Shown here piece after piece: positions 5,300-7,146 of a stretch of DNA of 7,146 nt (position 1 is the first letter of the stretch; every line of letters starts with the position of its first letter). The notes beneath the pieces were generated by a model. The model did not search any database, was not told the DNA's origin, and saw only the letters and a program-made list of their open reading frames with translations. The stretch lies in NCBI GenBank assembly GCA_035759585.1, contig DASTUP010000202.1, forward strand, positions 1-7,146, written 5' to 3'. The DNA comes from CAMLLJ01 sp035759585 (GTDB lineage: Bacteria; Gemmatimonadota; Gemmatimonadetes; Gemmatimonadales; GWC2-71-9). The position numbers and the translations under genes are program-made.

Positions 5300-6217
5300 T
5301 CAGCTCTCCACCAGGTAGCCGAAGACACTTTCGAGCGAGTCGTCGAGCGGCTCGACGCGCCGGAGGCTCACGCCCGCACGCTGCGCGAGCCGCGGAAGCT
5401 CGACCTGCAGGTCGAGCACGTTCCGGCTCAGGATGACGACCGCGCCATCGGGGTCCATGTGCACCGCATCCACCGACGGCAGCGTCACGGCGGCGGAAGC
5501 GAGCTCGCGGGGCGCATCGCAGATGACACGCACGTGATACGGCCGCTGGTTGAGCGCCGCGCGGATCGCGCGGAACCCGCCGGACGCGGCAAGCTTGCCG
5601 TTGACGATCAGGAGCACGTTGTCGGCGAGCTGCTCCACTTCCTCGAGAATGTGCGACGAGATCACGATCGTCCGCCCCTCCGCCTTGAGCTTCAGCAGGA
5701 GCTGCTTGAAGTGCACCCGCTGCCGCGGGTCGGCGCCGTTGAGGGGCTCGTCGAGAATGAGCACCTCGGGATCGTGCACCAGCGTCGCGGCGAGGCGCAT
5801 CCGCTGGCGCATGCCGCGCGAGTACGTCTCCATCGAGCGGTGTTGCGCCTCCTCGAGGTCGACCAGCGCCACCGCGCGGTCCACCGCGCGCTCGAGATCC
5901 GGGACGCCGCGGAGCTTACCCATCGTGCGCACGAAGTCGCGCCCCGTCATGAAGCCGTACACGGTCTCGTGCTCGGACATCACGCCCATCCGCCGGTAGA
6001 GCGGCGGATTGTCCCGCACCGGCTCGCCGAACACCGTGACGCTCCCCGTCGACGTCTCGGCGAGCCCGGTGATCATCCGGAGCAGCGTCGTCTTCCCCGC
6101 CCCGTTCGGGCCGAGAAGGCCGGTGATACCGGGCGCGATGTCGAACGAGATATCGCTCACGGCCACGACGCTTCCGAACCAGCGCGAGACGCCGTCGACC
6201 CTGATGACGGCCGTCAT
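5300..6217 (-). CDS. ABC transporter ATP-binding protein
   Basis: A 305-residue ATPase that should power the two flanking permeases. Walker A is GPNGAGKTT (36-44), the signature loop YSRGMRQR (132-139, the SKGM-type variant of LSGGQ), Walker B VLILDE (152-157) followed by the D-loop GADP (161-164), and the switch histidine is H189 (SSHIL). The Q-loop position reads VMSEHE (79-84): the usual Gln is replaced by E82, as in some ABC-2 exporter ATPases. A C-terminal domain (about 215-305) follows the core, as in drug and antibiotic exporters. The start at ATG 6217 is part of an ATGA overlap with the preceding permease stop, with GGAGG at 6226-6230. The frame is open upstream to 6406 but that region belongs to the permease gene. 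Confidence 0.96.
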   Translation of the reverse strand: MTAVIRVDGVSRWFGSVVAVSDISFDIAPGITGLLGPNGAGKTTLLRMITGLAETSTGSVTVFGEPVRDNPPLYRRMGVMSEHETVYGFMTGRDFVRTMGKLRGVPDLERAVDRAVALVDLEEAQHRSMETYSRGMRQRMRLAATLVHDPEVLILDEPLNGADPRQRVHFKQLLLKLKAEGRTIVISSHILEEVEQLADNVLLIVNGKLAASGGFRAIRAALNQRPYHVRVICDAPRELASAAVTLPSVDAVHMDPDGAVVILSRNVLDLQVELPRLAQRAGVSLRRVEPLDDSLESVFGYLVES

Positions 6218-7110
6218 GGCGCGAGCCTCCGGTAGCGCGCCCAGAGCACCGTTCCGGGCACGATGATCCACGCGAAGTACCACGCGACGCGCACCCACGC
6301 CGGAAGGTTCCCCGCCGGCGCGTCCTCGGTCACTTCGCTGACCTCGCCGAAGATGATGTCGTTCACGTGCACCGGGATGTTGGAAAGATTGAACATCGAG
6401 AGCCATTCCCCGGCCTTTCCGCCGATGTCCTCCGCCATGCCGACGGTGAACGGCGCCGAGATGACGAAGAGGCCGACGAGGAAAACCGAAGCATACGCGC
6501 GCCGCGTCGTGAACGAAGCGGTGAGCAGCGAGAGCGTCGTGGCGTACGCGGCCATCACGACCCCGGCTGCGAGGAACCGGGGAACGTCGAGCCAGTGCGC
6601 GCGGAGGTATTCCATCGGCGCAGGGTCGCCGCCGGAGAGACCGAGGAAGAGGATCATCTGCGGCAGCCAGGCGGACAGCGTCATCACGGCCAGGAACGCT
6701 GCCCAGCGGGACGCGATGTAGTCCGTTCCCGTGAGCGGCCGCACGCGGTAGAGGTGAATGACGCCTTGCCGGCGATCGGGGCAGAGGAGCTCCGGCCCCA
6801 CGACGGCGGCGAAGACGAAGAGGATGATCGACGAGATCCCGTACAGGTCGACGTGCGATGGCAGATCCATCTGCTCGGCGGCGCCCGGCCCCGCGATGCG
6901 CTCCGCCGCGCCCGCCACGAGCGCCATGACGAGGGCGATGGACACCAGCACGAACAGGAAGAACCAGGGCAGCACTTTCGCGCGCGGTGGACGCCCGAGC
7001 CCGAGCGCGGCGCGGATGCCGTCCCGAAACATCGCGCGGCGGGCCCGGCCGCGTCCCTCACGAACTCCAGTGTACCGCTGATAGCCGATGTCGAAGACGG
7101 TGCCGGTCAT
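6214..7110 (-). CDS. ABC transporter permease with N-terminal GYQRYTG segment (first permease)
   Basis: A 298-residue inner-membrane protein. The cytoplasmic N-terminus has 'VFDIGYQRYTGVREGR', a motif I associate with a subgroup of ABC permeases in Actinobacteria, Chloroflexi and Gemmatimonadota. Six helices are predicted at about 46-68, 89-109, 136-158, 179-200, 204-226 and 272-292. The loop after helix 2 carries 'GPELLCPDRRQGVIHLYRVRPLTGTDYIASRW', the counterpart of the coupling region in the other permease. A longer outer loop (about 227-270) holds 'LSNIPVHVNDIIFGEVSEVTED'. ATG 7110 is supported by GGGAGG (7117-7122) and by an ATGA overlap with an upstream gene. It overlaps the ATPase gene by four bases. 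Probably one half of a heteromeric exporter. Confidence 0.92.
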   Translation of the reverse strand: MTGTVFDIGYQRYTGVREGRGRARRAMFRDGIRAALGLGRPPRAKVLPWFFLFVLVSIALVMALVAGAAERIAGPGAAEQMDLPSHVDLYGISSIILFVFAAVVGPELLCPDRRQGVIHLYRVRPLTGTDYIASRWAAFLAVMTLSAWLPQMILFLGLSGGDPAPMEYLRAHWLDVPRFLAAGVVMAAYATTLSLLTASFTTRRAYASVFLVGLFVISAPFTVGMAEDIGGKAGEWLSMFNLSNIPVHVNDIIFGEVSEVTEDAPAGNLPAWVRVAWYFAWIIVPGTVLWARYRRLAP

Positions 7111-7146
7111 CGCGCGCCTCCCGCCCCGGCGTGCTCGCGCTCGAAC
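7107..7146 (-). CDS. C-terminal end of an upstream gene (partial)
   Basis: The minus-strand frame entering from 7145 reads FEREHAGAGGAR and stops at TGA 7107-7109, overlapping the ATG of the next permease by four bases (ATGA). This is the same junction as between that permease and the ATPase, which supports a real gene in the same operon. Only twelve residues are visible. A second ATP-binding protein would be a common arrangement in such operons, but nothing here shows it. Confidence 0.55.
   Translation of the reverse strand, partial: FEREHAGAGGAR

Noticed and set aside
4579..5436. Plus-strand open frame of 285 codons
   Set aside because: Antisense to the second ABC permease and made almost entirely of charged residues (Arg, Glu, Asp, His); the opposite strand encodes clear membrane helices.
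5297..6235. Plus-strand open frame of 312 codons
   Set aside because: Antisense to the ABC ATPase, whose Walker A, signature and Walker B motifs fix the coding strand.
1..7146. CRISPR array, tRNA, rRNA, insertion sequence or phage genes
   Set aside because: No regularly spaced repeats, cloverleaf-like segments, transposase motifs, terminal inverted repeats or phage structural genes were seen on either strand.

Overview
This is a GC-rich bacterial window made mostly of small secreted or lipid-anchored proteins on the left and an ABC transporter operon on the right. Several things point to a soil or sediment bacterium, most likely Gemmatimonadota or a relative such as Acidobacteriota: GC-rich codon third positions, many small proteins with signal peptides or lipoboxes, DUF4440/NTF2-like and DUF1579-like genes, and a 50-residue basic protein. 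This assignment is inference from gene style; no rRNA or other marker gene is present.

Left part (1-3484). The first 173 bases carry the possible C-terminal tail of a plus-strand membrane protein that begins outside the window. Five minus-strand genes then read leftward from 2900: a DUF1579-like protein, a DUF4440-type lipoprotein, a second secreted NTF2-like protein, a 50-residue basic protein, and a metallo-beta-lactamase-fold hydrolase with an N-terminal membrane or signal segment. The intergenic distances are 75, 48 and 76 bases, and the last two genes overlap, so they may be co-transcribed. Divergent from them, at 3080, is a plus-strand lipoprotein with a CxxC motif and a C-terminal membrane helix. 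The 179-base divergent interval contains three copies of the heptamer TCAGGCA (one inverted), and a fourth lies on the start codon of the leftward gene. This is the best candidate regulatory signal in the window.

Middle (3485-4581). A broken NTF2-like lipoprotein gene has a good ribosome binding site, signal sequence and lipobox. It is interrupted by an in-frame TGA, after which a recognisable NTF2-like segment continues in the same frame and then ends early. Upstream of it is an unrecognised 182-residue protein followed by a perfect 9-bp hairpin.

Right part (4582-7146). A tightly packed minus-strand ABC-2 type operon: the tail of an upstream gene, a six-helix permease, an ATP-binding protein and a second six-helix permease. 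Two junctions are ATGA overlaps and the third has a single base between stop and start, so the proteins are probably translationally coupled and form one exporter. The substrate cannot be told from sequence. I see no convincing new defence or mobile system here. The points worth follow-up are the heptamer array, the broken gene, the 50-residue protein and the unrecognised 182-residue protein.
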